From: Betaproteobacteria bacterium
GTDB lineage: Bacteria > Pseudomonadota > Gammaproteobacteria > Burkholderiales > JACQAP01
Assembly (NCBI GenBank): GCA_016194905.1
Contig: JACQAP010000022.1
Location: 1-43,960, forward strand
Direction of reading: 5' to 3'
Length of the DNA stretch: 43,960 nt
Shown here: positions 6,615-14,847 of the stretch, in pieces
Layout of the letters: every line of letters begins with the position of its first letter
Numbering within the stretch: position 1 is the first letter of the stretch
The notes under the pieces: generated by a model
Told to the model about the DNA's origin: nothing
The model's input: the letters and a program-made list of their open reading frames with translations, nothing else
Database searches by the model: none
Position numbers and translations under genes: made by a program

Positions 6615-8090
6615 ATGACTGAGCAGGAATTCACGCAACTCGCCGCGCAGGGCTTCAACCGTATCCCGGTTGTGCTGGAAACCTTCGCGGACCTCGATAC
6701 TCCGCTTTCCGTTTACCTCAAACTCGCCAACAAGCCCTACTCCTATCTGCTCGAGTCTGTGCAGGGCGGCGAACGTTTCGGCCGCTATTCCTTCATCGGC
6801 CTGCCCGCCGAGACCCGCTTCGAAGTGCACGGCACTATGTGCAGCGAATATCGTCGCGGAGAACTGATCAGCCGGGATGAACATAAGAATCCGCTTGAGT
6901 TCGTCTCCGCCTGCCATGCGCGCATCCAGGCGGCCTCGCTACCGGGCTTGCCGCGCTTTCTTGGCGGGCTGGTCGGCTGCTTCGGTTACGACACGGTGCG
7001 CTACGTCGAAAAAAAGCTCGCCCGCACCGGCAAACCGGACACGCTGCAGACGCCGGACATCCTCTTGTTGCTGTCGGAACAACTGGTCGTGCTGGACAAT
7101 CTCTCCGGCAAACTTTTTCTGGTGGTCTATGCCGATCCGGGCGCGGCCAACGCCTATGCGCGGGCGCAACAACGCCTGCAGGAATTGCTGTGGATGCTGC
7201 GCCAGCCGGTCGTCGTGCCGCCGGAAGCGCCAGTCCCGCCGGCGCAACCAAGTTCGGAATTCAGCCGTGAGGCTTTCATTGCGGCCGTGGAACGCGCCAA
7301 GCGCTACATCTTCGATGGCGACATCATGCAGGTCGTGTTGTCGCAACGCATGAGCCTTCCCTTTCGCGCTTCTCCGCTGTCGCTGTACCGTGCGTTGCGC
7401 GCGCTCAATCCCTCGCCTTACATGTTCTACTTCGACATGGCGGACTTCCATGTCGTCGGCGCTTCGCCGGAAATTCTGGTGCGCCTGGAAAGCGGCATGG
7501 TCACGGTCCGGCCGATAGCCGGCACGCGTCCACGGGGCGCAACGCGGGAGCAGGATGTTGCGCTCGAACAGGAACTCCTGGCCGATCCCAAGGAGCGAGC
7601 CGAGCACGTGATGCTGATGGACCTCGGGCGCAACGATATCGGCCGCGTAGCCGAAACGGGCAGCGTGCGCGTAACCGAGAACATGACGACCGAGCGCTAT
7701 TCGCATGTGATGCATATCGTTTCCAACGTCGAGGCCAGGCTGAAACAAGGCCTCGATGCAATGGCGGTGCTGAAAGCGACTTTCCCGGCCGGGACGGTAA
7801 GCGGCGCGCCCAAGGTGCGGGCCATGGAGATCATCGACGAACTCGAACCGAGTAAGCGCGGCATCTATTCCGGTGCGGTCGGCTATCTCGGCTTCAACGG
7901 CGACATGGACCTCGCCATCGCAATCCGTACCGCGGTGGTGAAGGATGGCAGGCTATACGTGCAGGCTGGCGCGGGCATCGTTGCCGACTCGGTGCCGGAG
8001 AGCGAATGGACCGAAACGCAAAACAAGGCGCGAGCCTTGCTGCGCGCGGCGGAAATGGCCCAGGCTGGTCTGAACAGCAAGCTTGATTAA
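6615..8090 (+). CDS. trpE: Anthranilate synthase component I
   Basis: Large subunit of anthranilate synthase, converting chorismate plus ammonia (from TrpG) to anthranilate, first step of tryptophan synthesis. The 491-residue protein has the N-terminal regulatory part with the LLES element (in [18 protein letters not shown]) that binds feedback tryptophan, and the C-terminal chorismate-binding domain with [27 protein letters not shown] and [14 protein letters not shown]. Start ATG 6615 has AGGAG at good spacing. It follows the Trp-rich leader. Unlike the usual order, trpG does not follow directly: a 3-kb opposite-strand cassette and a repeat lie in between. Confidence 0.97.
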   Translation: MTEQEFTQLAAQGFNRIPVVLETFADLDTPLSVYLKLANKPYSYLLESVQGGERFGRYSFIGLPAETRFEVHGTMCSEYRRGELISRDEHKNPLEFVSACHARIQAASLPGLPRFLGGLVGCFGYDTVRYVEKKLARTGKPDTLQTPDILLLLSEQLVVLDNLSGKLFLVVYADPGAANAYARAQQRLQELLWMLRQPVVVPPEAPVPPAQPSSEFSREAFIAAVERAKRYIFDGDIMQVVLSQRMSLPFRASPLSLYRALRALNPSPYMFYFDMADFHVVGASPEILVRLESGMVTVRPIAGTRPRGATREQDVALEQELLADPKERAEHVMLMDLGRNDIGRVAETGSVRVTENMTTERYSHVMHIVSNVEARLKQGLDAMAVLKATFPAGTVSGAPKVRAMEIIDELEPSKRGIYSGAVGYLGFNGDMDLAIAIRTAVVKDGRLYVQAGAGIVADSVPESEWTETQNKARALLRAAEMAQAGLNSKLD

Positions 8091-8094
8091 ACAC

Positions 8095-8174
8095 TAACCA
8101 CGGAGGACACAGAGCGGCGCACGGACACGTTACCGGCGTAGTCGGTCGTTTGCGGGGAGTGCGCCGAAGCGCCG
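8095..8174. mobile_element. Inverted-repeat element B (single repeat end plus nested module)
   Basis: Four nt after the trpE stop codon begins TAACCACGGAGGACACAGAG, the same end as element A, directly followed by a ~60-nt module (8115-8174) that is the reverse complement of 17594-17653 in element E with about six differences in ~76 nt (repeat end included), nearly all transitions. The module can close through GGCGCAC (8116-8122) and GTGCGCC (8159-8165). No matching second repeat end was found downstream, so this looks like a truncated copy. The following 130 nt up to the I9 gene hold nothing I recognise apart from a short GAGAG/CTCTC palindrome near 8290. Confidence 0.65.
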
Positions 8175-8304
8175 ACGTGGAAGGCCGCCGAGTAGCGAAT
8201 GGCATTTCTGCTGCTAGAACTGATCGAGCGGCACAGCGCGGAAATTCCGCAGGTATTAATAAATCTGTTCGCTTTTCGGTGTCGCAATGAGAGAGGGCTC
8301 TCGT

Positions 8305-8676
8305 CTACTGAATGTTCCCGCGTCCGTTGCCCCGGTACACAAAGTTCGGCTGAACGGCCTCGATCTGCGCGTTCTGTCCGCGCAGCTTCTCCATCTTCGC
8401 TGGTCCCGGATCCTCAGTGAGCGTTACGAGGAAGATGTTGCGCCCCAGACCCTGAGTGCCCTTGATCCCGAAACGTCCGTAGAGGTCGGCGATAGCCTTA
8501 ACATCGGCTCCCGCGGCGAGCGTAACGAGATATTCCCCAGGCGCCCGGATCTGACGCGACGAAAAGTCCATCGGCGTCGGCGCAGGGTCGCGCGGCGTCT
8601 GGCTGCAGGCAGATGTCGCGGCCAGACCCGCCATGGCCACTACAAGTCCGATGCACCCCCGCCCTCCGCATCGCAT
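8305..8676 (-). CDS. Stand-alone I9-like (subtilisin propeptide-like) protease inhibitor, probable lipoprotein
   Basis: A 123-residue protein with an N-terminal hydrophobic signal ending in SAC, compatible with a lipoprotein (the lipobox -3 position is Thr, slightly atypical). The remainder, from about residue 48 (YLVTLAAGAD) to the C terminus (QAVQPNFVYR-like end), has the pattern of the inhibitor I9 / S8 propeptide fold: a first strand, helix, strand with GRNIFLV, helix (KMEKLRGQ) and a last strand IEAVQPNFVY. The upstream subtilisin has a similar propeptide end, VEYVQPNYIY. Its AGGAGG lies over the stop codon of the protease gene, so the two are translationally coupled. Likely role: folding assistant or inhibitor of that protease; this is inferred. 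Confidence 0.7.
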   Translation of the reverse strand: MRCGGRGCIGLVVAMAGLAATSACSQTPRDPAPTPMDFSSRQIRAPGEYLVTLAAGADVKAIADLYGRFGIKGTQGLGRNIFLVTLTEDPGPAKMEKLRGQNAQIEAVQPNFVYRGNGRGNIQ

Positions 8677-8684
8677 GCCGCCTC

Positions 8685-10472
8685 CTATTGCACGGTGGCC
8701 GTCAGGCCCGTGGGCGGGTTGATGAACGCCAGGGACGACATGACATCGACCGCCTTGCCGGTCGTGGTTTTGCCGGCGAGGGCGGGGACGGATCTGCCGC
8801 CATTCTTGATGGCGTTGACGGTATTGGCGTAGGTGTACTCCGGGTTGAAGGCGCGCAGCATCGCAGCGAGTCCCGCGACCTCGGGCGAGGCCATGGAGGT
8901 GCCACTTTCGATTTGATAGGTGTTGGTCATGAGCGACAAAGCGTTGATCGAGAATTGCGTGATGCCAATACCGAAATCACCTGGCGTGGTCGGGCCGGTC
9001 GCAAGCTTGAAGCCGATCAGGCAGTTAATTTTCGCCGCGCAGTCGCTGATATCCAAGGAAACGAGGAATCCCGAATTGCCGGTATCGATAGGACCGGAAA
9101 TACTTCCCGTTAACGCGCCTGCGCCGAAGGGATCAACGCCGTTCGGATCCACCCCAACGACAAATCTGTCCCCGCCATTGGCAAGATTAACCAACAAACC
9201 AAAATTCAAGATCACACCGTTGATTGCGGAGGTATTGAACCCCTTGGCGGCCGTGTCGTTCAGGTTGGGCCCATACTTGGTAATAAGAAAATTTCCTGGA
9301 TCGACCAGAAAATCGTTAGCGCCATTGAGCACATGAGTCCAGCCGCTGCTGATCGTCCAGCCGGTCAGAGGGTCGGTCGTCGTCGCAACCGTCCCCGCAT
9401 AGGTGCTTAAGATATTGGCCCCCGGCGCACCGACATCAACGCTGGTCGCTCCCCAGTTCGAGAAGCTCGCGAGCGCGTAGTTCTGGTCGAGCGCGGCGAC
9501 GCAGACCAGGTTCGGCTGGGTGAAGTTGCAGGGATAAAAAGCAGTGACGGCATTGTTGCTGGCGTTGTTGCCTGCCGCCACCACCACCACGACGTCGCTA
9601 TTTTTCGCGGTGGTGATGGCGTCGCTGAAGAGCTGGTCGAAGGCTCCGCCGCCGAGGCTCATGTTGACCACCTTGGCACCGTTGGTCACCGCGAAGTTGA
9701 CGCCCTGGGCAATGGTCGCCGTCGTCCCGCTACCCGCGGCATCCAGCACGCGCACCGCCATGATGCTGGCCTTCTGGCACACGCCAGTGGTGCCCATCCC
9801 ATTGTTACCCACGGCGCCGATGATGCCGGCGACATGCGTGCCATGACCGTTGAGGTCCATCGGGTCGTTATCGTTGTCGACAAAATCGTGACCATGGTTG
9901 GCACTGCCGTTCCACATGTTAGCGGAGAGATCTTGTTGATTATAGTTAACACCAGAATCGACCACCGCAACCACAACACTGCTGCAATCGGTGATGTGAT
10001 CCCAGGCCGGCTCGATGTTCATGTCATCGCCCACCGTGCCACTGTTGGGCGGAAAGGTGCCGACAATCTGTCCGTTGTTCTTGAACGCCCAGAGCTGGGC
10101 GTATTGCGGGTCGTTGGGCGCCGCGGTGGCGTGGTAGATGTAATTCGGCTGGACGTATTCGACATTCGGGTCGTTGCGGTAGGCCGTGAGCGCCGTCTCC
10201 ACCGTCTGGCCGGCGCCGAGCTTGATGTGCATCCAGCCGGGCTGCTCCAGGTTGGCGAGGACGGAGTGTCCCCGGGCCGCCATGGTCGCCGCGCGCTGCT
10301 GCATGCTGGCAGCAGGTTTGAACTTCACAATCACTTCACCCGGCACGTACTTCGCGCCAGCCGCGCCGGCCAGAGTGGGCAGCGCGAAAGGAACAGCGGA
10401 AACCTGAGGGGCCAGCGTCAGGACAGCCCCGACGAAAGCGGCTATGGCAATCGAGCGTGACGGTGTTTTCAT
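8685..10472 (-). CDS. Secreted S8 family serine peptidase (subtilisin-like)
   Basis: A 595-residue secreted protease. Visible in order: signal peptide (about 1-26), I9-type propeptide (41-115, ending VQPNYIYH), catalytic Asp in AVVDSGVN (D172), catalytic His in NGHGTHVAG (H210), oxyanion Asn in AAGNNAS, and catalytic Ser in SGTSMASP (about 525). Between DVGAPGANIL and the Ser motif lie about 165 residues where most subtilases have 20-40, suggesting an inserted beta-rich domain (about 360-518). The chain stops at PPTGLTATVQ, which resembles the first strand of a fibronectin-III domain, so the C terminus may be truncated. ATG 10472 has AGGAG upstream. Middle gene of a three-gene minus-strand cassette with two lipoproteins. 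Confidence 0.9.
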   Translation of the reverse strand: MKTPSRSIAIAAFVGAVLTLAPQVSAVPFALPTLAGAAGAKYVPGEVIVKFKPAASMQQRAATMAARGHSVLANLEQPGWMHIKLGAGQTVETALTAYRNDPNVEYVQPNYIYHATAAPNDPQYAQLWAFKNNGQIVGTFPPNSGTVGDDMNIEPAWDHITDCSSVVVAVVDSGVNYNQQDLSANMWNGSANHGHDFVDNDNDPMDLNGHGTHVAGIIGAVGNNGMGTTGVCQKASIMAVRVLDAAGSGTTATIAQGVNFAVTNGAKVVNMSLGGGAFDQLFSDAITTAKNSDVVVVVAAGNNASNNAVTAFYPCNFTQPNLVCVAALDQNYALASFSNWGATSVDVGAPGANILSTYAGTVATTTDPLTGWTISSGWTHVLNGANDFLVDPGNFLITKYGPNLNDTAAKGFNTSAINGVILNFGLLVNLANGGDRFVVGVDPNGVDPFGAGALTGSISGPIDTGNSGFLVSLDISDCAAKINCLIGFKLATGPTTPGDFGIGITQFSINALSLMTNTYQIESGTSMASPEVAGLAAMLRAFNPEYTYANTVNAIKNGGRSVPALAGKTTTGKAVDVMSSLAFINPPTGLTATVQ

Positions 10473-10490
10473 TAGAGTCTCCTGCCTGTG

Positions 10491-10871
10491 TCAGGGCACG
10501 ACCACGGTGAGCGACTGCGAGGGCGCGCTGAGGCGGCCGGAGCTGCCGCCTTGCGCATCGAGCGCCGCGAAGGCGCGCACGGTTACGGTGTAAGTCCCCG
10601 TCTGCAATGTCGTAACGGTGGATGTCGGTGCCGTGGGTCCGGCCGCATACGGCACTTCAATCGTCGGTTGGCCACTGATCGAGACTTGGTAGCCGCCACC
10701 CGCGCTGTTGACCCCATTTTCGTGGTTGGGCGCCCAAGCCAGGGTGACGGTGTGGTTCGTCACTGGTGGGGGGCTTGACCCGCCACCCCCTCCGCCACCA
10801 CCGCATCCCGTTAGCGCCAATGTGAATGACACGACGCCGGCCTGAATCAGTGCGATTATTTGCGTCTTCAC
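10491..10871 (-). CDS. Fibronectin type III-like lipoprotein
   Basis: A 126-residue lipoprotein: signal peptide with lipobox LTGC, then a run of eight glycines, a short Ser/Pro linker and one beta-sandwich domain (about 40-126) with VTLAWAPN at its start and GTYTVTVRAF near the end, the pattern of a fibronectin-III domain. First gene of the minus-strand cassette, 18 nt ahead of the subtilisin gene and probably cotranscribed with it. A surface or cell-wall adaptor role is possible; no function can be assigned from sequence. Confidence 0.7.
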   Translation of the reverse strand: MKTQIIALIQAGVVSFTLALTGCGGGGGGGGSSPPPVTNHTVTLAWAPNHENGVNSAGGGYQVSISGQPTIEVPYAAGPTAPTSTVTTLQTGTYTVTVRAFAALDAQGGSSGRLSAPSQSLTVVVP

Positions 10872-11380
10872 AATGGCCCTAAAAAAATCGCGGCAGGAAA
10901 TGGCGCTACTGCGTCAAGCAACGAATAGGAGTGACTTTCCCTGGTTCTGGGCACGCATCGGATATGCACAGCCGGTAAGGAACACTATTCTTCCGCTTGA
11001 CGTAGATCAACCATTTCGGATGGTCTTGGCCGAATTGCCATTCGAAAAGGCAAAATTTGGCCAAATCGGATGGCGCCAAGTCGGTATCGAGCCTCTCTGT
11101 GATCGCAACCCGGTGCCGCCGCGGGATTGGCGGCGATCCCGAGCGGTGCAATAATGCGCCCGTGATTCCTCTCTGCAACCCCGCCGTTTTCCCCTGCCGG
11201 CGCTGGCGCAAGCCTGCCGCCTGATCTCCCTTATCGCTGTGCCGAGCGTATCGGCGACCGAGGCCCGGAATTTCGGGGCATTATCCGGGGCCATCCAAAT
11301 CAATAGCGGGTATTGAGTGCGGGTATCAAAGGCAAGTCAGCTTTGATGCCAGCATTTAGAAACAGAAGGTCAAGTCAATT
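10872..11380. other. 509-nt spacer upstream of trpG and of the protease cassette
   Basis: This interval must hold the promoter of the minus-strand protease cassette and, since trpG is cut off from trpE, probably one for trpG. No convincing -35/-10 pair was found. Visible structure: CGGGAT/ATCCCG palindrome around 11120-11140, TTGGCC and TGGCCAA flanking the 11030-11065 region, and a 7-bp inverted repeat ATCAAAG (11325-11331) / CTTTGAT (11341-11347) 34 nt before trpG that could be an operator or leader hairpin. Open frames across it look non-coding. No repeat end like those of elements A-E was found here. Confidence 0.4.
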
Positions 11381-11944
11381 ATGCTGCTGATGATCGACAA
11401 TTACGATTCATTCACCTACAACCTGGTGCAGTACCTCGGCGAGCTGGGTGAAGATGTGCGGGTTTACCGCAACGACGAGATCACGCTGGAACAGATTGAG
11501 GCTCTGCATCCCTCGAGAATCGTCATTTCCCCGGGACCTTGCACGCCTAGCGAGGCCGGCATTTCGGTGCCGCTGATTCAGCACTTTGCGGGCAAGTTGC
11601 CGATCCTTGGTGTCTGCCTGGGCCACCAGAGCATCGGACAGGCATTCGGCGGAAAAATCGTTCACGCCGGACAACTGATGCACGGCAAGACTTCCGACAT
11701 CCGCCACAAGGATGCCGGCGTTTTCCGCGGGCTGCCCAATCCGCTGACCGCCACGCGCTATCATTCGCTGGTCATCGAAAAGAAAAGCCTGCCGGACTGT
11801 CTCGAGGTGACGGCCTGGACCGATGACGGTGAAATCATGGGCGTGCGTCACAAGGAACTGGCAGTCGAGGGCGTGCAGTTTCACCCAGAGTCCTTCCTCA
11901 CAGAACGCGGCCACGATCTGCTGGCAAATTTTCTGAGAAATTGA
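11381..11944 (+). CDS. trpG: Anthranilate synthase component II (glutamine amidotransferase)
   Basis: Class I glutamine amidotransferase that hydrolyses glutamine and passes ammonia to TrpE; in many bacteria the same subunit also serves PabB in folate synthesis. The 187-residue protein starts [19 protein letters not shown] and has the catalytic triad: Cys79 in GVCLGHQ, His168 and Glu170 in FHPES. The MHGKTS segment that contacts glutamine is present. Start ATG 11381 fits the family; AAGGT lies about 11 nt upstream. It is followed 10 nt after its stop by repeat element C and then trpD. Confidence 0.96.
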   Translation: MLLMIDNYDSFTYNLVQYLGELGEDVRVYRNDEITLEQIEALHPSRIVISPGPCTPSEAGISVPLIQHFAGKLPILGVCLGHQSIGQAFGGKIVHAGQLMHGKTSDIRHKDAGVFRGLPNPLTATRYHSLVIEKKSLPDCLEVTAWTDDGEIMGVRHKELAVEGVQFHPESFLTERGHDLLANFLRN

Positions 11945-11954
11945 AGAGCACAAA

Positions 11955-12119
11955 CACTTACCGCAGGACGCAAAGGACGCAGAGGAAAATCAGAAACGAG
12001 GAAAAACGTATAGGAGTTAAAAGCAGGCGCAGGGCCAAAGTGACCACCGATACCATAGTCCTTACTTTCGAATGTTTAACTGTTCTTGCCCTTCCTCCGC
12101 GTCCTCCGTGGTGAAAGTG
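11955..12119. mobile_element. Inverted-repeat element C (trpG|trpD spacer), 165 bp, non-coding
   Basis: Left end contains TACCGCAGGACGCAAAGGA, right end CCTCCGCGTCCTCCGTGGTG, imperfect inverted copies of each other. Read on the minus strand, the whole element aligns with element E: shared blocks are GCGGAGGAAG, CGAAAGTAA, GGTGGTCACTT, CCTGCTT/CCTGCTC and TTTCTGATTTTCCTC in the same order and spacing. So C and E are two copies of one element in opposite orientation, C lacking the nested module of E. It separates trpG and trpD within what should be one transcript. Confidence 0.75.
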
Positions 12120-12202
12120 TTTTTATTGGGTAGAGGGAGAAGGGTGGCGCAACCCGTTTCGGCAACGTCAACAATGACTAGCCACAAGTTTCAGGAGCCG
12201 GC

Positions 12203-13228
12203 ATGACACCTCAGGAAGCCCTGGTCCGGGTGATCGAGCATCGCGAGATCTTTCACGACGAGATGCTGTCGCTTATGCGCCAGATCATGAGCGGCGAGAT
12301 GTCGCCCACGCTGATCGCGGCCATCATCACCGGCCTGCGGGTGAAAAAGGAAACCATCGGCGAAATCGCCGCTGCCGCCCAGGTTATGCGCGAGTTCTCG
12401 ACCAAGGTCGAAGTTGGCGATTGCGCGCACTTGCTGGATACCTGCGGCACCGGCGGCGACAGCGCGCATACCTACAACATTTCCACCGCAACGGTATTCG
12501 TTGCCGCAGCGGCCGGCGCCAAAGTTGCGAAGCATGGCGGCCGGTCGGTTTCCAGTAAGTCCGGAAGCGCGGACATCCTCGAGGCGCTCGGTGTGAACCT
12601 GAACCTCACGCCCGATCAGGTGGCGCAGTGCATCGACCAGACCGGCGTCGGTTTCATGTTCGCACCCAACCATCACAGCGCCATGAAGCATGCCGCACCC
12701 GTTCGCCGTGAACTGGGCGTACGCACGTTATTCAACATTCTGGGGCCGCTTACCAACCCGGCCGGGGCGGGTAATCAATTGATCGGTGTGTTTCATCCGG
12801 ATCTGGTCGGCATTCTGGCGCGTGTACTGCAACGGCTCGGCAGCAGGCATGTCATGGTGGTGCATGGCATGGAGGGCCTGGACGAGATCTCACTTTCCGG
12901 CGATACCCTGGTCGGCGAACTCAAGAATGACGACGTCCGGGAGTACGCCATCAATCCGAAACAATTCGGGATGGCCATCAGCGCGCTGTCTGAAATCCAG
13001 GTCAGGGACGGCGGCGAATCGAAGGACATGATGCTGACGGCGCTCTCCGACCAGCCTGGGCCCGCCCGCGACATCCTGGCGTTGAACGCGGGCGCCGCGA
13101 TTTACGTTGCCGGGCTTGCAGACAGCCACCAGGCCGGTGTTCGTCTGGCGCTGGAGACTATCGCCAGTGGCGCGGCGAAGGCGAAGCTCGACCAGTTCAT
13201 CACGGTTACTCAAAAGCTGAAGAACTGA
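12203..13228 (+). CDS. trpD: Anthranilate phosphoribosyltransferase
   Basis: Joins anthranilate and PRPP to give phosphoribosyl-anthranilate, second step of tryptophan synthesis. The 341-residue protein has the family pyrophosphate-binding motif [15 protein letters not shown] (about 80-94), the [15 protein letters not shown] segment that follows it, and [23 protein letters not shown] 12203 is preceded by AGGAG at a spacing of 6. Flanked on both sides by inverted-repeat elements (C before, D after), so the trp operon here has unusually long spacers. Confidence 0.97.
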   Translation: MTPQEALVRVIEHREIFHDEMLSLMRQIMSGEMSPTLIAAIITGLRVKKETIGEIAAAAQVMREFSTKVEVGDCAHLLDTCGTGGDSAHTYNISTATVFVAAAAGAKVAKHGGRSVSSKSGSADILEALGVNLNLTPDQVAQCIDQTGVGFMFAPNHHSAMKHAAPVRRELGVRTLFNILGPLTNPAGAGNQLIGVFHPDLVGILARVLQRLGSRHVMVVHGMEGLDEISLSGDTLVGELKNDDVREYAINPKQFGMAISALSEIQVRDGGESKDMMLTALSDQPGPARDILALNAGAAIYVAGLADSHQAGVRLALETIASGAAKAKLDQFITVTQKLKN

Positions 13229-13232
13229 GGCA

Positions 13233-13722
13233 TTAACCGCCAAGGACGCCAAGGACGCGAGGGGAAACCAGTGGACGAGGACTGCATCGGAAAGTTAATC
13301 GTTCCCGCTGCGATGCACGTACATACTGCGCTTGGCGCCGGCCTCTTGGAGAGTGCGTACGAAGCTTGCCTCGCGTACGAGTTGGCAAAACACGGACTCA
13401 TGGTTGAACGGCAAGTCTCGATGCCGGTGATCTACGAGTCAGTTCGTTTGGACGTAGGTTATCGAATCGACCTGCTGCTGGGGCAGAAAGTGGTCGTCGA
13501 AATCAAAGCGGTGGACCGAATAATCCCTGCGCACTTGGCCCAGATACTTACATACCTCAAACTCGGCGGTTATAAACTTGGTTTTCTGCTCAACTTCAAT
13601 GTGGCCCACATGAGGGACGGTATAAAACGCGTGGCGAACGGGCTTTGAAACAGCGAATGTTGTCCCATTGGATGTCTTCGATGGTTGGTTTACCTGGCGT
13701 CCTTTGCGTCCTTGGCGGTTAA
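13233..13722. mobile_element. Inverted-repeat element D with GxxExxY gene (trpD|trpC spacer), 490 bp
   Basis: Left repeat 13233-13262 (TTAACCGCCAAGGACGCC...) and right repeat 13693-13722 are inverted copies, 28 of 30 positions identical, with a 9-nt internal period (AAGGACGCC, AAGGACGCG). Both outer ends finish in TTAA. The element begins 5 nt after the trpD stop and ends 5 nt before the GTG start of trpC. It encloses one complete gene on the operon strand. Its ends differ from the GGAGGAC ends of A, B, C and E but share the CCGC-x-x-GGACGC layout, so I treat it as a sub-type of the same family. Confidence 0.85.
13271..13648 (+). CDS. GxxExxY family protein (PD-(D/E)XK nuclease-like)
   Basis: A 125-residue protein matching the family named for its GxxExxY motif: GLLESAY at residues 24-30, preceded by the usual VHTALG. 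It also carries D67 in GYRIDLLL and E77-I-K79 in VVVEIKAV, the D...E-x-K arrangement of PD-(D/E)XK nucleases, and ends with [15 protein letters not shown], a conserved family tail. No activity is established to my knowledge. GTG 13271 is the likely start; GAGGGG at 13259-13264, partly inside the left repeat, is its ribosome site. Enclosed by the 30-bp inverted repeats of element D. It may act on, or move, the repeats; this is inferred from position only. Confidence 0.9.
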   Translation: MDEDCIGKLIVPAAMHVHTALGAGLLESAYEACLAYELAKHGLMVERQVSMPVIYESVRLDVGYRIDLLLGQKVVVEIKAVDRIIPAHLAQILTYLKLGGYKLGFLLNFNVAHMRDGIKRVANGL

Positions 13723-13727
13723 AGAGC

Positions 13728-14534
13728 GTGTCAGACATTCTTGAAAAAATCCTCGCAGTAAAGCGAGTGGAAGTGGCTGCGGCGAAGCAAAAACGCCCCC
13801 TTGCCGCGACTCGCAGCGACGCGGAGAAAGCGGACAAGCCCCGTGATTTCCTCGGGGCACTGCGCGCGAAAATTTCGGCCGGAATGCCGGCCGTGATCGC
13901 CGAGATCAAGAAAGCGAGTCCGAGCAAAGGGGTGCTGCGCGCCGATTTCGATCCCCCGGCAATTGCCCGGTCATACGCCAGACACGGCGCCGCCTGTCTG
14001 TCAGTGCTGACTGACATACAGTTCTTTCAGGGCCACCGTGACTATTTGAGACAGGCGCGGGACGCTAGCGGGCTGCCGGTCCTGCGAAAAGATTTCATCG
14101 TCGATCCTTATCAAATCTATGAGGCCCGCGCGATGGGCGCGGACTGCATCCTTTTGATCGTTGCGGCGCTGGATCAGGATGAAATGGTGGAGCTTGAGCG
14201 CATTGCCTTGGGGCTCGCGATGGCTGTATTGGTGGAGGTGCACGACGCCCATGAGATCGATCGCGCGTTGGGCCTGCAGACGCCGTTGTTCGGCATCAAC
14301 AATCGCAACCTGCGAACCTTCGAAACCAGGCTGGAAACCACGCTGAGCCTGCTTGAGCACATCCCTCACGAGCGGCTCGTCGTGACCGAGAGCGGCATTC
14401 TTGCGCCCGCCGATGTGGCGCTCATGCGTTCTGCCGGAGTCGATGCCTTCCTGGTCGGCGAAGCGTTCATGCGCGCACCCGATCCCGGTGAAGCGCTTGC
14501 TAACCTCTTCCGCCTGTCAGTTACGGCTGTTTGA
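13728..14534 (+). CDS. trpC: Indole-3-glycerol-phosphate synthase
   Basis: Converts carboxyphenylamino-deoxyribulose phosphate to indole-3-glycerol phosphate, fourth step of tryptophan synthesis. The 268-residue TIM barrel starts [16 protein letters not shown], the normal family N terminus, and shows [38 protein letters not shown] and the phosphate-binding TESGI...[11 protein letters not shown] 13728 is chosen; the frame continues upstream to ATG 13668, but those 20 residues are the translated repeat end of element D (WRPLRPWRL). No good Shine-Dalgarno is seen between the repeat and the GTG, so translation may be weak or depend on AAAGAG at 13721-13726. Confidence 0.95.
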   Translation: MSDILEKILAVKRVEVAAAKQKRPLAATRSDAEKADKPRDFLGALRAKISAGMPAVIAEIKKASPSKGVLRADFDPPAIARSYARHGAACLSVLTDIQFFQGHRDYLRQARDASGLPVLRKDFIVDPYQIYEARAMGADCILLIVAALDQDEMVELERIALGLAMAVLVEVHDAHEIDRALGLQTPLFGINNRNLRTFETRLETTLSLLEHIPHERLVVTESGILAPADVALMRSAGVDAFLVGEAFMRAPDPGEALANLFRLSVTAV

Positions 14535-14847
14535 AGCCGATTGCGCGGATTTCCAGAAATTACTTTATATTTTCTTCTTAAGACCCTGTTTTTGTTATAA
14601 AACAGGTTTTAAGGCCTCTCAAGACCGTATGTTGCGGCGCGGTGTTGTAAATATGCCACACAACCTGCAAAAAGCCGCCTGTTTGCGGGAGAAATCGCTT
14701 GCTCCCCTGTGTTGCGTTTTGGCAGAATCGCGGCAACTTCTTTCTTTCCCGGGAGAGGTTACATCCGCGGCGCTCGAAATGTGTCGCCGTCAGGGAGGGC
14801 GAGTTAACGCGTCCGACCGGCTCAAGCAAATCAAAAAAGGAGATCGC
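14535..14847 (+). promoter_or_regulatory. Leader region of the porin gene
   Basis: The 313 nt between trpC and the porin are AT-richer than their surroundings in the first 80 nt and contain the hairpin at 14585-14610 with its overlapping extended -10 box. The remaining ~230 nt would be a long 5' untranslated leader. AAAGGAG (14836-14842) is the ribosome site. No coding frame is convincing here. Confidence 0.4.
14585..14610 (+). terminator. Possible terminator after trpC
   Basis: CCTGTTTT (14585-14592) and AAAACAGG (14599-14606) form an 8-bp stem with a 6-nt loop followed by TTTT, 50 nt after the trpC stop. The stem is AT-rich, so a weak terminator. The loop side also reads TGTTATAAA (14593-14601), an extended -10 box that could serve the porin gene instead. 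Confidence 0.4.

Noticed and set aside
8087-8287. Minus-strand frame over element B ending in SVSSVVSV
   Set aside because: Same artefact: the C terminus is the reverse reading of the repeat end.
8199-8420. Plus-strand frame beginning MAFLLLELIERH after element B
   Set aside because: Considered as a remnant of a GxxExxY or other element-borne gene, but no family motif is present and it runs antisense into the I9 gene.
10873-11154. 93-codon plus-strand frame in the trpG upstream region
   Set aside because: No ribosome site, no recognisable domain, composition unlike neighbouring genes.
13668-13727. Twenty-residue N-terminal extension of TrpC
   Set aside because: These codons lie in the right repeat of element D; the family N terminus begins at the GTG at 13728.
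14401-14847. Long N-terminal extension of the porin
   Set aside because: The signal peptide and a strong ribosome site place the start at 14848; the extension overlaps trpC in another frame.
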